In this document: in pieces, positions 23,694 to 36,076 of the stretch
Layout: each line of letters opens with the position of its first letter
Position numbering within the stretch: the first letter of the stretch is position 1
NCBI GenBank assembly: GCA_024305405.1
Contig: JAKNDB010000087.1
Coordinates: 6,574,501-6,638,500, forward strand
DNA length: 64,000 nucleotides
Origin: Dirofilaria immitis
Taxonomy: Eukaryota; Nematoda; Chromadorea; Rhabditida; Onchocercidae
Direction of reading: 5' to 3'
Position numbers and translations under genes: made by a program
Notes under the pieces: model-generated
Told to the model about the DNA's origin: nothing
What the model saw: only the letters and a program-made list of their open reading frames with translations
Database searches by the model: none

Positions 23694-26600
23694 ATGGATT
23701 CAAAATCGGATATTCGACCACAACCGACTAATCTTAATTCTGCACCAGCACCACCACCACCAGCATTGCAAGCGGCAACATCAACCATACCTGGATCGGC
23801 TGCTAGTACAAGCTCATCGACAAGCAAAGATTTGCAATCAAATATCGCTCTTGCCAATTTCAATTTCGGTGCTTTTCAGGTATTGAAGAATATTCAAAAA
23901 TTTATTCTATTTTATACTGTGAAAATGTTTCCTATTTCTACACATTCAAGGTTTTATTTTCTAGTTTTTTTTGTTGTTCTATTTACTTCGGAATAAATTT
24001 CATTCATTCTTCCAATCTCATGAATACTTGCTATCTCATATATTTCAGGTAATACACTTTAATATGAATTGGTAAATTGTACCCTTACACCTTTTACTTC
24101 TTTTTGCTAATTAATGATAACTTAATTAGTAGTTTCACATCTAAAATATTTTAGAAAAGTTGAGATCGAAAGATTTTTCTCAATTTTTCCTATTTACATA
24201 TCGCTTCAGAAAATTATGACCGCTATCTTCAATAATTTGCTTCTTTTAAGCGCAAAAATATATTATAATTTGAGCTAATCAAAAAATTCATTTTCACAAT
24301 TTTTAACTTCCACTGCCTATAGTAAATGGATACTCATTCTTAATCTTAATCGCAATTTCACTTTCCTAATTTAATTTTCACGATTTGAAACCTTCGAAAT
24401 CAAAAAAGTTAAATATTACGTGGTTAGACCTATTAATTTGGATCACACGATTCTAGAATAGCAAAAAGTTCATGGAATGACATTATGTAGACAGCAAAAT
24501 CCCAATATGACCACGAATATCCCACCTACAAATGCTATTACTGATCGTTTCCAGTTTTTCGAAAAACCTCCACAGATCTTTTTATTATTTGCTGATAAAT
24601 TAATCACCTCGCATATTTTGAAAATGTTTGCAATCGCTGTTGGGATGTTATTTGTATTTTCCCAGGAGAATGAGAGAATTAAATAGGAAATCGAAAAATT
24701 TTCGTACTTCATAATTCTGTTGGGTTAAAAACAACCTAAAATTTATTTATGAGATTAATAATTGCGTACTGTGGATGCTATCATTTCTTTATTAGCGTGA
24801 AATACGACAGTTATCTTTTTAGTTATCAGCAGCCAATGCGAACGCTAATAGCACAACGAATATGGTTCCCATCACTCAGCGGAACATTTTTTACGACACA
24901 AATAGTAATTCGATACAAATGCATAAACAACAAATCGCTCATCAAACCGGTAATTTTCCCTTTATATGTGATTCATTGACTAACGGTTTGACCTCAAACT
25001 TTTAATTTCCACCATTAACTTGAGCATTTTTATTTTTCTTAAATTTTTAAATAATTTTTTTTTATGACTGTTTTCTAGTTCTGTATATATTAATATTTAT
25101 GGAGGCTGTCGAAATCTAGAAAGTAAGAGAGTTGATGATACTGCAACGATCTGCTACTGTAGATGTTATGATAATAAGAAGCACTATTAGAGCATCGCAT
25201 GAATAAAATCTTTCGTAATCTTTAGATTATCAACTGATGCAAAGTGCATTTATAACTGATTTTTTTAATGTATCACACCAGAAGAAGCTTTTCAAAATTA
25301 ATTTGTTATATCAAGCATATATGCATTTAAATAAATTCGTTTACTCCTTTTTGAAAATCTTTTTAAGTTACTCATTCAATATATTGACTTCTAGAAATTA
25401 ATAGTTTCGGAAATAAGTCTTTCAAAATGAGTTTTAGTATATGCATTTAAATAAATTCGTTTACTCCTTTTTGAAAATCTTTTTAAGCTCCTAAAGCTTC
25501 AATAATGTAAAGAAATTAAAATATTTCGATTGTTCAACCTATTTAATTATTCATTTTATTCGAGAATAATCAAAAGATTTTATTCAAGTAAAATTCATCT
25601 CCACAGAAATAAATCCTAATATTGAATAAAAGATAACTTTTGCATGACCTATAACTAATTAAAATAAATAAATATGCTTTCAATGAAGTAGAGGATTAAT
25701 AAACATGAATTTTTGAAAATAAGCGACAATGACCATTGATAAATTTTCATCCAATAAATACGATTTTGATCGAATTTTATATGGAGTTAAAATAATCTTT
25801 TCAAACATTTTTTTACGTCTATATTGTTTTTGATATATTCATATAAAAGAAATTCAGGATACCTTTTGTTATTGCTTGAACTGTGAACTGGCTAATAGAG
25901 GATGCAGTATAACTTAAACCCAATAGAAATAAGATAAATACATATCTTGAATTTCCAGATCATTTCGAAATTCGAATTTTTTTGCACAAACGTTTTTAAT
26001 AGTACTATTTTTTTGAAAACAAAGACGGTAGGAAAGCGATAAGCAGTTTCATTACAATCAATTATTTTCATAAGTTTGGGAAAACTGAAAGATCAACTTA
26101 ATTGAGATAATATAGAACTTTTATTGGAAACTTTTCAGACTTAGTGGATTCGATTTTCCAAATCGTTTTTATCCGAAATTTATTGCATTTTTATTGATTA
26201 ATTTGAAAGTATTTGAAGAAAATTTGATAGAAATGGAAGCATTTTTAGGGAAAATAATGAACTTATTTCCTCTCCTAGATGAAAATATTGTTATGAGTCA
26301 AACTTGCAAAAGAATAAATAAATATTTATAATTTTGTCAACTTTTCATCAGTCTGTTGAATGTTGCTTGAAAATTTAGCAAATGTCAATAGATTAGATTT
26401 ATTCATTTATATATTTAGTTACTAATTTTCTGGCTTTATTTTCAAGCCTATAAAATAAGTCTGTAACATAAAAATGTTATAAGTAAGTTAACAAATTAAA
26501 GATACGAATTTTATTAAATTTTTTAGAATGTTATATATTTTTTGCATTTAAACCAGAAATTTTAATTATTAATTACAATTTTATTCATTTATATATTTGC

Positions 26601-29600
26601 ATATTGAATTGTTTATTCATTCTTTTGATACCGTTGCTTCCTATTTTTTATCTTCTTCTCTTCTTATTTACAGGGATGAATACGAATGTTAATGCATTTC
26701 ATAGTACAACACTCAGTCATTCATCGACAGCAACAACAACTGTTAAGGAAGAGGTAAAGGTATGTTTTTGTTTCTGATCTAAAATTTTAATCCTTAAAAT
26801 ATTTGGAATTAATTTTTTAACTTTCAGATTAAGATAGTTGAGAAATTTATCAGAATAGTGTTTTCACGGTTGATGTTCTGTTCGCTTAAATATAATTTTA
26901 TCATTGAGTTATCTGAAATTTTAGCCAACGACGTTAAACTCATCCTGCTTCAGTTGCTCAGGCTTAAGATTACCAACGTGTCATACAGCAGCATTTGGAC
27001 AACCTGGTTTGTGTATTTTTTTTTTTAAGAAAAAGATTAGATCTGATTGAATTTTTAGAAAGCGATCATAATCTATTAAATTTAAAATTATATTTCCATA
27101 TATTAGTGATCAGTAGCATTTATTTTATGATAATTATAATTGCTTACTATTTTTCAATTTTCTACAAATCATCTTGAATTACGTAATATTTCATTATTAT
27201 TAACTTCAGTGGTTTTAATTAATCAGTCCTTAAATATCTTCCGTATCCAATTATAACTTACCAATGATTAAGGGAGCTAAGGATTATTTCCTAAGATACA
27301 TATTCAAGCAAACATTTTTAAATATATTTGTGGTTTAAAATCTTATTTATTTCTTCTTTGAAGATTAAAAAGTTCGAGTCATGTAGGTTCATAATTACTC
27401 GGCATTTTCTAAAAATCACCCGGTACATTACAAACGTCTTGAAGTTTTGAGCTAATTTATTGAGATCTGAATAAAATAAGAAAGCAATAATAAAAGTTCT
27501 TCTGTGAGAATATGATCTATTTAAATACTCAGTTACACATTCTTTATAACAATAGTAATTGTTATATCTCCCAATAAGAAAGGAAACCGATAATGGGGAT
27601 TTGTTATAAGGAGCTATTATTTTGCGGTAAATATTGGCACATTAGCAAATATGCTTAGAAAGCTTATTGTCATTATGTAGACTAGATACGAGTTAAAATG
27701 AAAGGGCTATTATCCAGAGTCCAACAAAGGCAGCCGATCGGATTCAAGCCCATGATTGTGTCATGATACTATCAAAGAAGCCAATACCATTTACCTCTAT
27801 ACCACTCATACTTCATCCCTCTATCCTTTGCTTTACGAGCACTCTGTCATACCTTCAAAAAGAATGCGTAATGAGATAATAGGTTCATAAGTGCATTATG
27901 TAAATTACTGTAATCGATACGTAGCAGTTGCAACACGATGACAAGTTGCATTTCACTTAATATCTCCAGAACGTTGTTTAACTACTAGAAATGAAGCAAA
28001 AGGTTAAAATTGAAATAAGGAATGAAACTAGATATAAATGAGTTGAATTTGCTTTGTTATTTATAGAAATAAACGAAAGTGAAGCAGTTCATTTGAAACA
28101 TAATTTAAAATATGAGACGTTTTTTCTTTACCAATTTGTTTTCATTATCTATTTGACCTGTATCTCTCTCATAATCCATATAACCGAACAAATAATCTGC
28201 GAAGAGGAAAATTTAACTATGCATGTGATACAATACGCCTAATTTGTACAAATTTTATTTTAGAAGATTACGCTAGATAGGATGATTAGTCTCGAAAAGA
28301 GGAAGGAACTACATGAGCAGAGTTGTTTAAGTTATGTAATCTGACTCATCTTCTTCCTCAATCTCAAAATAATACCATTAAAGTGAATCGAGTATTTATT
28401 CTCGAAATAAACATATGATATGGCCATGTTTATAAATTTTTGCTTCAGATACGCTAAGTATTTATTTTATTATAAGGATGATAGAGAGGTCTTCATAATT
28501 CAGTAAAATTGACCTTTGTTTTTTCTCCTAGAAAAATATTTATCTCTTTTGAATGAAAAGCGTAGAAATAAATAGAAAGGAAAGGTGAATAAATAAATGA
28601 AATGAAGAAATGGCAGCTGCAGCAACCTAACAAAAATATAATGAGCATGGCAATACCCGTACGACAATTTTACTAGAACGTCCATCATGTAACCCTGGCT
28701 CTAACCCCACAAAATCGAACACTAATTATGGTTTCTTAAGATATGATTGATAGAACAATAGATAGGGCGAATTTGTTCAATTTTTATATGTCAAAATCGA
28801 ATAACTCTGATTATTCAAGCGTTTCAAATAATAAACTATCTGATTTTCTGTACTTTCAAGTCTGAGAATCATTAAGTTTAGTAATTTGTGTAACATTATT
28901 ATTAGCATATTTATTCTTTAACTGCAATTGTCGAAAGGTCGTCTTCGAATATAAAAATATACAACGTTGAAACTTTGATTATGTCTAATTACCTTATAAC
29001 AAGACGACTGCTTAAAGCTTTCCAGTATTGCTCCTTTATAAGATGATAAAAATAAACTAAACTTGCAACTAAAGACAATTAATAAGTATAAATAAATTCA
29101 AAAAAATAATATCGTTATCAACAAGTAAGCAAATCCTGAACATCCTTCTTACAAATTTATAAACTTAAAGTAACGTTAAGCCTAATTCATTGACTATGGC
29201 GATACTAATTGTATCTATCTTTTCAACTACCGTAAACTTGGCTTTCTGGCTATACTTTACTGCGTATTATTTGCTAATTAAGACTGAATTCCTCACAGAG
29301 CAAAATAAGTTTCTACTTTGAAGTCTTAGCTTAATTATATGCGAAAGAGAGCAGTAGATCTCTGTCGCTCTCCATCGCCACTTTCTCTTGTCATCATTTC
29401 ATTTAATTCCATCATCATCAAAATCATTGCTAGCTCTAATGTTTTCATAGTATACTCATTCAGAAATCTGCCGAGCCTTAAATTCAATAAGCCTAATCAG
29501 TAGTCTCCTGTTCCTCGCCTCTTCCTTTTGCACCTCTTTAATGCCAAAACTTATTTCCAAAGATTGAAAGACCTCAAAATGAAAGTCACGACTTCATTTG

Positions 29601-31221
29601 AATGAATTATACGATGAATGAATCAATCAAAACAAATTCAATCATCCAAACGAGGGATGCAAATACTACAATAACATGATAAAATGATGAACAGCAGAAG
29701 CATTTTAATAGATTAATTTTCCACATTCTAAATTCTCGGGGATCATTCTTGACTACCTGAAAAGAAAACAAATAATAACAAAAATCCCTGTTTCTTGTTT
29801 TTATGAGTTAGGGTTAGGGACGATGAATTTGAATTTCCTTAAAGGTTGCCAATTCTCTTGATTCAATATCTTATCTGGTGACAGAAAGTTTTTATTTATT
29901 TCCCTTATTGATTGTGTTGATATATTATATCAATATTGTATTTTATTGCAATGATTACAAATTTTTTTGAGTAAAAGCTGAGCATACATAACCAATCATA
30001 TAAAAAGTATATGCGTATACTTAAAACATTTGATAAGTTGAAAATATATTGTCTTAATTAACTTTAATAAGATTTGCAGACCCATATCAAATCTTGGGGC
30101 CAACAAGTAGTCGGCTAGCAAGCACAGGTTAGCTTTAATAGTAATGACTCTTTATATCTCGAAAATATACAGAAATTTTTGATTTTCTTTCTCATATATC
30201 TCATAAACAATCAAAGACTGCAATATAATCAGTGATTGATGACAGAATTAGAATAAATTTTAGTTTGATCAATTCATTTGATTATAAAAATAAAAACTAT
30301 CAGGTAGTGGTCAAATTCAACTTTGGCAATTCCTTCTGGAATTGTTATCAGACAGTCGTTATGCGGAATCGATCACTTGGGAAGGTACAAATGGCGAATT
30401 CAAGTTAGTTGATCCAGACGATGTGGCTCGACGTTGGGGTGAACGAAAAAGTAAACCGAATATGAATTACGACAAAATGAGCCGAGCACTACGATATTAC
30501 TATGACAAAAATATAATGTGTAAAGTTCATGGAAAACGATATGCTTATAAATTCGATTTTCAAGGTTTGACAGGAAAAATGAAATTACTGTCATAATCTT
30601 TTATAGAACATATTGAACGATAGGTATCTCAACCAGATTAGAAGATTTAATTCTCTTATCTAGAATAATATAATCATTATTATTGAAGATTATCCAGTGC
30701 TGTGTTCATTTCAAAGAAATAGAAATGACTCTCAATTTCAAGTTCATTTAAACAAAGAATTCTATAGATTTTTTCTTTCCAGTAATTTGATGAATTTATG
30801 TCAAGAAAAAAATCTGCAATTATAATTTTAGGAATAGCACAAGCTCTTCAACCGCAAACAAATACAACTTCATCTGATCTGTTCCAACAATCACGATTAC
30901 ATTCTTCAGAATTCATTCATGCACCGTGGACTACCGCAAATTATCGCACACTTATGACACCACAATTTCAGGTTCATTTAAATAACTTGAAAATAAGTTC
31001 TCTTAGACCTCTTTCTATATAATCTCGTCTGATGAGTAAATATATTTTATATATTCGAAAGTCATAAAATTTGAAAAATTCAAACATTCCAGGCATCTGC
31101 AGCAGCGGGAGCTTTCTTCAATCCGCCAGTTGGTTATGCTAGTTTTGGTAGTTCGAGTAATGGTGCCCTACAAGCTCGTAACTTTCCGCTTTATGCGTCC
31201 AATTACCCGAAATGTATATAG
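23694..31221 (+). CDS. ast-1: ETS-domain transcription factor, ERG/FLI1 class (AST-1-like)
   Basis: Eight exons join with matching phases: 23694-23879, 24823-24949, 26674-26759, 26925-27006, 30080-30127, 30304-30564, 30832-30971 and 31093-31221, giving 352 residues. An in-frame TAA at 23,685 fixes the start. The N-terminal half is Ser/Thr/Asn/Gln/Pro-rich and probably disordered. [20 protein letters not shown] leads directly into the ETS domain in exon 6: [11 protein letters not shown], the winged-helix core with [20 protein letters not shown] and the DNA-contacting Arg pair in [13 protein letters not shown], then [11 protein letters not shown]. The DPYQ-to-ETS arrangement is typical of ERG/FLI1, whose nematode member AST-1 controls dopaminergic neuron fate and axon guidance in C. 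elegans. The tail is Ala/Ser/Phe/Tyr-rich. It should act in the nucleus on GGAA sites. The orthology call is from memory of the family. Exon 3 could alternatively end at 26,753. Confidence 0.9.
25318..25487. repeat. 50-base direct repeat, 120-base period
   Basis: Bases 25,318-25,367 recur without change at 25,438-25,487, inside an intron of the ETS gene. The intervening 70 bases are not repeated. It is either a recent local duplication or two remnants of one element. Confidence 0.9.
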
Positions 31222-31919
31222 TACTGATTGGTGAAATATATTAAATGATTGAAATTATCATTCAAATATAAGAAGCCATTTCAATTATTCCATTCCAGTA
31301 TTCAGTTGAAAAAAGTTTGTGTAGTTCTACATCTATATATTTGATATATGAATTTTTGCAATTCCACTTCTATCTATCACGGACATTATATGCGTTTAAA
31401 TGTTGTCTGGCCGTCAACATCGACTTTGATGCTAATAGTATCTGACGAATTTCGTAGATTAGGAAATTTAAATTTTCATACAATTATTTGGATTTCAATC
31501 TTTGCTTTTATGCCAGAGACTTTGGGTACAATAATAATGATTCATAATCTTTTTTCTTTTTGTAGATAATCGATTGACTTTCACTTTTTTAAATTTATTT
31601 TGGTTTCTATAATTGATCTCATGTAATTTTATTTGCTTTAAATTTTCAATTCCTAAATTATGTTAAATGTTGTGGTAGTATAATAGCATAAATTGAATGA
31701 AACATTTTGATTTACTAATGAAAAGAAAATAGAAAAAGAAATAGTTTTACATATTTGATACGGAAATTTTATTTAAATAATGCGGAAAGTATTTAATGCT
31801 TTATGACAACAACTTTTTGTTGATCCAATATTGGCCGTATCCCGAACAAGAAAAAAATATGCTCTATTGAAATGACGCCCTTCGAATTATGATCGTTTAT
31901 TTCAGAGAAAAGAAAACTC

Positions 31920-31955
31920 TTCATTTGGATCCTTCATTTGGATCCTTTCATTTGG
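31920..31955. repeat. 13-base tandem repeat
   Basis: TTCATTTGGATCC occurs twice in tandem and is followed by a third, partial copy. It is a simple tandem array with no obvious role. Confidence 0.8.
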
Positions 31956-33533
31956 TGTATAGAAGAAAAAAATATAGAAGAATTTCATCTCTAAAGCGAA
32001 TGAAACCATCAAGCAACATTTAATCGAATATCATCGGAGAAAGAAAAATAGTAGGGCTCATAATTCTCTCTTTGCATTTAACTGGGAGAATTGTAAACTT
32101 TTCATTTTTTCGAGAGTTATGGACACATGATAATTTCTGTTTTCCACGAAATAATATCAATCATAATGAAAATATCGGTGAAATCGATCGTTTCCTAAAT
32201 CAAAAATGCAGATGAGTTATAAATAATCTAAAATTGAAAGACGATGATGTCAACCTATTTTTATATTTTCAAAGAGACATTATATCTTATTGCTTTGAAG
32301 CACGTTGGTAATCTCTAATTTCTATTTTCTTATTAACAATAGTTACATGAACCAATTAATTTATGTGAATAACGTTTTACAATATTTTTGAAAAAATACT
32401 ATTAAAAATATTATCTTCTTAGGAGTTAACTGATATTTATTTAAGTTTAAAGAAATACAAAAAAATCATTCACAATTATTTTATTGCTTATAGAATTACA
32501 GAAAAAAGAGATAAAGCTATGATAAATATATTTGTTATCTAAGTTTTCATGAAAAAATAAAATTCTTGCGTATCTAACTTCAAATTGTAAATTTAATAAC
32601 AAGGAAACTGAGAGTTATCGTATTGTTAAAACAAGCAGATATTGAAAATTCTCAGATATTTGTGATAATTCTAAGCGTTGATGCGATGATTCGGATTAGA
32701 ACATCATTTGTCGTGTTAAATGCCAATATTTCGAGATGTTTTTCGAAATTTAAGTAAATATGACATCCTAAATATCTTATATTTTTGCTACAAATAACGC
32801 AAATTTAAATTAAAGTGGTTTAGAGAATTGTTTTGCAGTAAATTTGCTCAACTACTAAACTAGAACTTTTCTCCAGCCGTATTGCGAAGTGATTTTTATA
32901 CTATTCTTATTCGGGCGAAATTTCAACACAGTTCAAATATAATATCAACAATATTGATCGCATCAAAGAAACTTATCATTTATATAATTTATTAACTACA
33001 TATTGATCAATCAGTAGGCTTGATTGATGCTGATATCGAATGAAATCAAATAACCAATCTGAGTGTGCAAATAAACGTGTATATCTCATGAGATGAGATG
33101 CATTATTTTCATATCGCGTTAAAACGATCATCGGTAAACGAGCGATCGATTGACCAGTCACTTGGTGTATGCATACTGTGTTGCTTCTTTCTTTCTTTTT
33201 AGTCTTACAGGGGTTTGCTGGGTTGATATGGGGTTAAATGGGGATCATCTCGAAACCTTTAACAGTGATAGGAAAAGTGAGCTTTATGTTGATTAAATTA
33301 TGGGGAACATTTTTGAAAATTCAATTATGTTCCTTCAGTTTGTGGTCAACAGTAACTTTCCAACAGTTTGTTTTCATATATTTCCTTAATGGGACGTAGA
33401 AAATTATGTGGGAATAAGAAGCTTATGCTATTCTGGTTCACAATTTTATAATAGCTTTTTCCTTGTCCATAAATTCGTTGCAATCTACATATTTTTTAAG
33501 TAACTTACATACAGCAGTGAAGTGCAGTTCTGA

Positions 33534-33805
33534 ATTTTGGCAGATAATTTGCTTATTGAGGTATCATGCAGGCAATATGAAGTGCAACGGAGTAAAACAA
33601 CTGAGTCTGATATGCAAAATAAGATAATTAAGGCTCCATCGATGCAAGATAAAATGTTGCAAAAAATGGAATGCAATTACTCATTATTGATGAATTGGTT
33701 GCAGAGCGTATTGCCATTCCATTAAATTCTGATAGGTTGCATACGCTGTACATGCAATGCACGTGCCATGCGCATTTTGTGCAAAACGAAGTGATTTGTT
33801 TATAA
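33534..33805 (+). pseudogene. Possible coding fragment split between two frames
   Basis: One frame is open from 33,534 and includes KIIKAPSMQDKMLQKMECNY. Around 33,685 the protein-like reading moves to another frame (IDELVAERIAIPLNSDRLHT, then LYMQCTCHAHFVQNEV) and stops at 33,805. No ATG with good context begins it. It may be a gene remnant or an exon broken by a one-base error. It lies 570 bases upstream of the TMEM53 gene on the same strand. No family was recognised. Confidence 0.25.
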
Positions 33806-34340
33806 TCTTGCATTGAGACATTGCTGATTTTAGTATTTTAGATCAGTGTAATGTGGTCTCTTACCATAAGCAATTGTATTGAAAGTTAAAGTACCAATCA
33901 ACTATAATCAAATATAAGATAAATAATAGTTGTACCCTTGTTTTGCAATAATTGTTTTGATAAGTTTGGAAAAATTTATAATTGAAAAGAAACCATTTTT
34001 CATCATTAATTTCGTTATCGTACTCTTTGTCAAAATTGTTCGATTTTTGAAAAGACTCATTTTTTCTGTTCTCCCAAATATAAAATAGGATTTATTGAAT
34101 TTTGTTTTCTCTTCCTTGTCCTCATCTTTACATACCATCAAGAAAACTCTAGATCCCTACCTGATAAATCATAAAAGAAATTCATTTTCTGTACGTTTCT
34201 ATTCCTTAAATATCCAACTGGCTTGCATCATTTTTTTCATTTATTGAATTTAGTTCTGCTGTTTAACTGGTTTCTAATTTCGCCGTCTTTGAAGCGTTGT
34301 TGTCTTCTGGTAATGCTAAATTCATTTTTTAAAGCATATG

Positions 34341-34349
34341 TTTTCTTAG
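34341..34349 (+). promoter_or_regulatory. Likely trans-splice acceptor, TTTTCTTAG
   Basis: A pyrimidine-rich acceptor lies 28 bases before the ATG at 34,378 with no coding exon required upstream. It fits spliced-leader addition. Confidence 0.4.
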
Positions 34350-34377
34350 GGCATATTACCGAATAATACAAAAACTG

Positions 34378-36076
34378 ATGCATGCCGAAGAAAACTCCCA
34401 AGTTATTGATAACGGAGAAATGCGGCTGATGAAACACAATAATCCAGAAGCAACGCTTGTTTTACTGTTTGGATGGGCTGGTTGTAGTGATCGCTATTTG
34501 GCAAAATATGCCAAATTCTATGAGAAAAAGTAATATTGTTTAATTTCACATGTAATAAAAAAATATGCTTGCATTATAGCCTTGAGTTGTTTGCTTGTTT
34601 GTATATGGACAAATAATCACTCGAATTCCATAAGGTCTGAGCATCTTGGTCAGTTTAGTTACATAGGTCATAGCATTTCTCAAATAATCAGGTTTTTTAT
34701 CGTTGTTATAATTAAAGATAGTATTCTCAGCAGTGAAAGGTTCTGAAAGATATTCATGTGAACAGAATACAGCTATGTCACAAATGCTTAACAGAATTTC
34801 GCATATTCACTGATGCTTGTCATATTCAGTAACTAATATGAGTTGTCGAGTTCATCAGGTTCAGAAATTCTTCGTCATTCTTCCCTTTCTAGCTTACGAA
34901 AATTCTCCCAAATTAATTCTTATCTTCATGTAAGTTTCAGTTGTTCTGTCTTACGTTTTACGGCTGATATCCAGAAAATCCGGTCTTTCTCATCTTATCG
35001 GAAATTCGCATTAGATATTTATGAACAGATTCTCGAAACAACAACGGCGTTATCTATATATTGCCATATGTTTAGTATGAATGGTTGTTCAACGTTTTGC
35101 GCTTTATGGGATTTGCTGGACACAGTCGCGGATTGCGAAACTTTAAAGTCGAAATTTAAAGGCTTGATTTTTGACAGGTATAATGAATAGCTTGTTTTGT
35201 TCGTGGCGTAATCTAAAGTTTTTGTAACCTGAAGAACGTAACATCATTTTTGATTGCAACACAGAGCTAAATTATCATATACTTCTGCTTATCTTTGTTT
35301 GAATAGTGACTGATTTAATTTAATTGTCAATTAGAGCTTATTAAAGAGAATTGCAGATTTCGATTGTTCTTTCAAATTAAACTACATTGTTAAGTTAGAA
35401 AACTATAATGATACTGCTAGATCGTGTTAGAGTCTCATATTAGAATTGGTGGAATTTAGAGGAAGTTTTGCATTCTAGAAATTTTTATTGTTGATGGTTT
35501 TGTTAGCTGTTCTGAGTGGCGTTATTCCATTGCATGACATTTCGCAATTGTTTGTTAAAAAATGTTTAAATGTAGTTATGCCGGTTCCCTTACATTAAAA
35601 TATTAATGATCTTATACATATGAAAATTTTTTGATTTTAAAATTTTGAATTTTTAGCTCTCCAGCATATGTGACACCATGGCAGACAGCAGCAGCAATAT
35701 CATTTGCTCTACGGCCACCATCTGCTTACAGCAAGATTTTACGTGAAACTTATCGTTTGGTGCTAGCTGGCTATTTTTCAATACATCGTTCCATGATTTG
35801 GCTTCGTTCTCAATGGGACAAAGATGTTTATGAGCGGAACTATTCTTATTTCCGAATGTTAGCAATGAAAGATTTACCGAAATATCAGCTTTATATCTAT
35901 AGCTCTTTGGATTCCATTTGTTCGGCAGAAAGTATTGAGCAGTTTATTACACATGAGCATGAACAAAAAGCAGAAATTTCAAAACTATTTTTAACGACAC
36001 ACTTCATTGTCAGCATTATCGCCTTCATCCTGAGGAATATGAACAGGCTTGTGTAGAATTTCTCAATAAAGTGTGA
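34378..36076 (+). CDS. TMEM53/DUF829 family protein (frame broken near the 3' end)
   Basis: Exons 34378-34529, 34941-35177 and 35657-36076 encode about 269 residues, close to the usual length of TMEM53 (about 280). Family landmarks are LLFGWAGCSDRYLAKYAKFY in exon 1 and CSVLRFTADI then HMFSMNGCSTFCALWDLL in exon 2, where FSMNGC is the nucleophile-elbow-like motif of this alpha/beta-hydrolase fold family. Exon 3 carries SSPAYVTPWQTAAAISF and, near the end, HPEEYEQACVEFL. In vertebrates TMEM53 sits in the nuclear envelope and restrains BMP-SMAD signalling. The HPEEY tail is in a different frame from the rest of exon 3. The shift falls at a T run (35,988-35,992): one extra T would restore the frame. 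Read literally, the protein instead ends at 36,056 with a foreign tail. The start is the first Met after a likely trans-splice acceptor. Poly(A) signal at 36,109. Confidence 0.85.

Larger units (their letters stand above)
31222..34340. other. Intergenic region between ETS and TMEM53 genes
   Basis: It contains the 3' UTR of the ETS gene, a short tandem repeat at 31,920, and a possible degraded coding fragment at 33,534-33,805, listed separately. A 61-codon minus-strand frame at 32,976-33,161 has no start or splice support beyond its length. Nothing else is seen. Confidence 0.45.

Noticed and set aside
23431..23721. 96-codon minus-strand ORF, Pro/Ser-rich
   Set aside because: It overlaps the GC-rich 5' region and start of the ETS gene; no splice partner or family is seen.
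24470..24979. Minus-strand hydrophobic ORF (24,470-24,712) and a 17-codon signal-peptide-like frame near 24,818-24,871
   Set aside because: They do not join in phase, and the second is antisense to the ETS exon at 24,823-24,949.
29809..29820. Two TTAGGG copies, telomere-like
   Set aside because: Nematode telomeres are TTAGGC, and two copies are within chance.
32976..33161. 61-codon minus-strand ORF
   Set aside because: A second frame in the same place looks equally protein-like, and there are no usable splice sites or family match.
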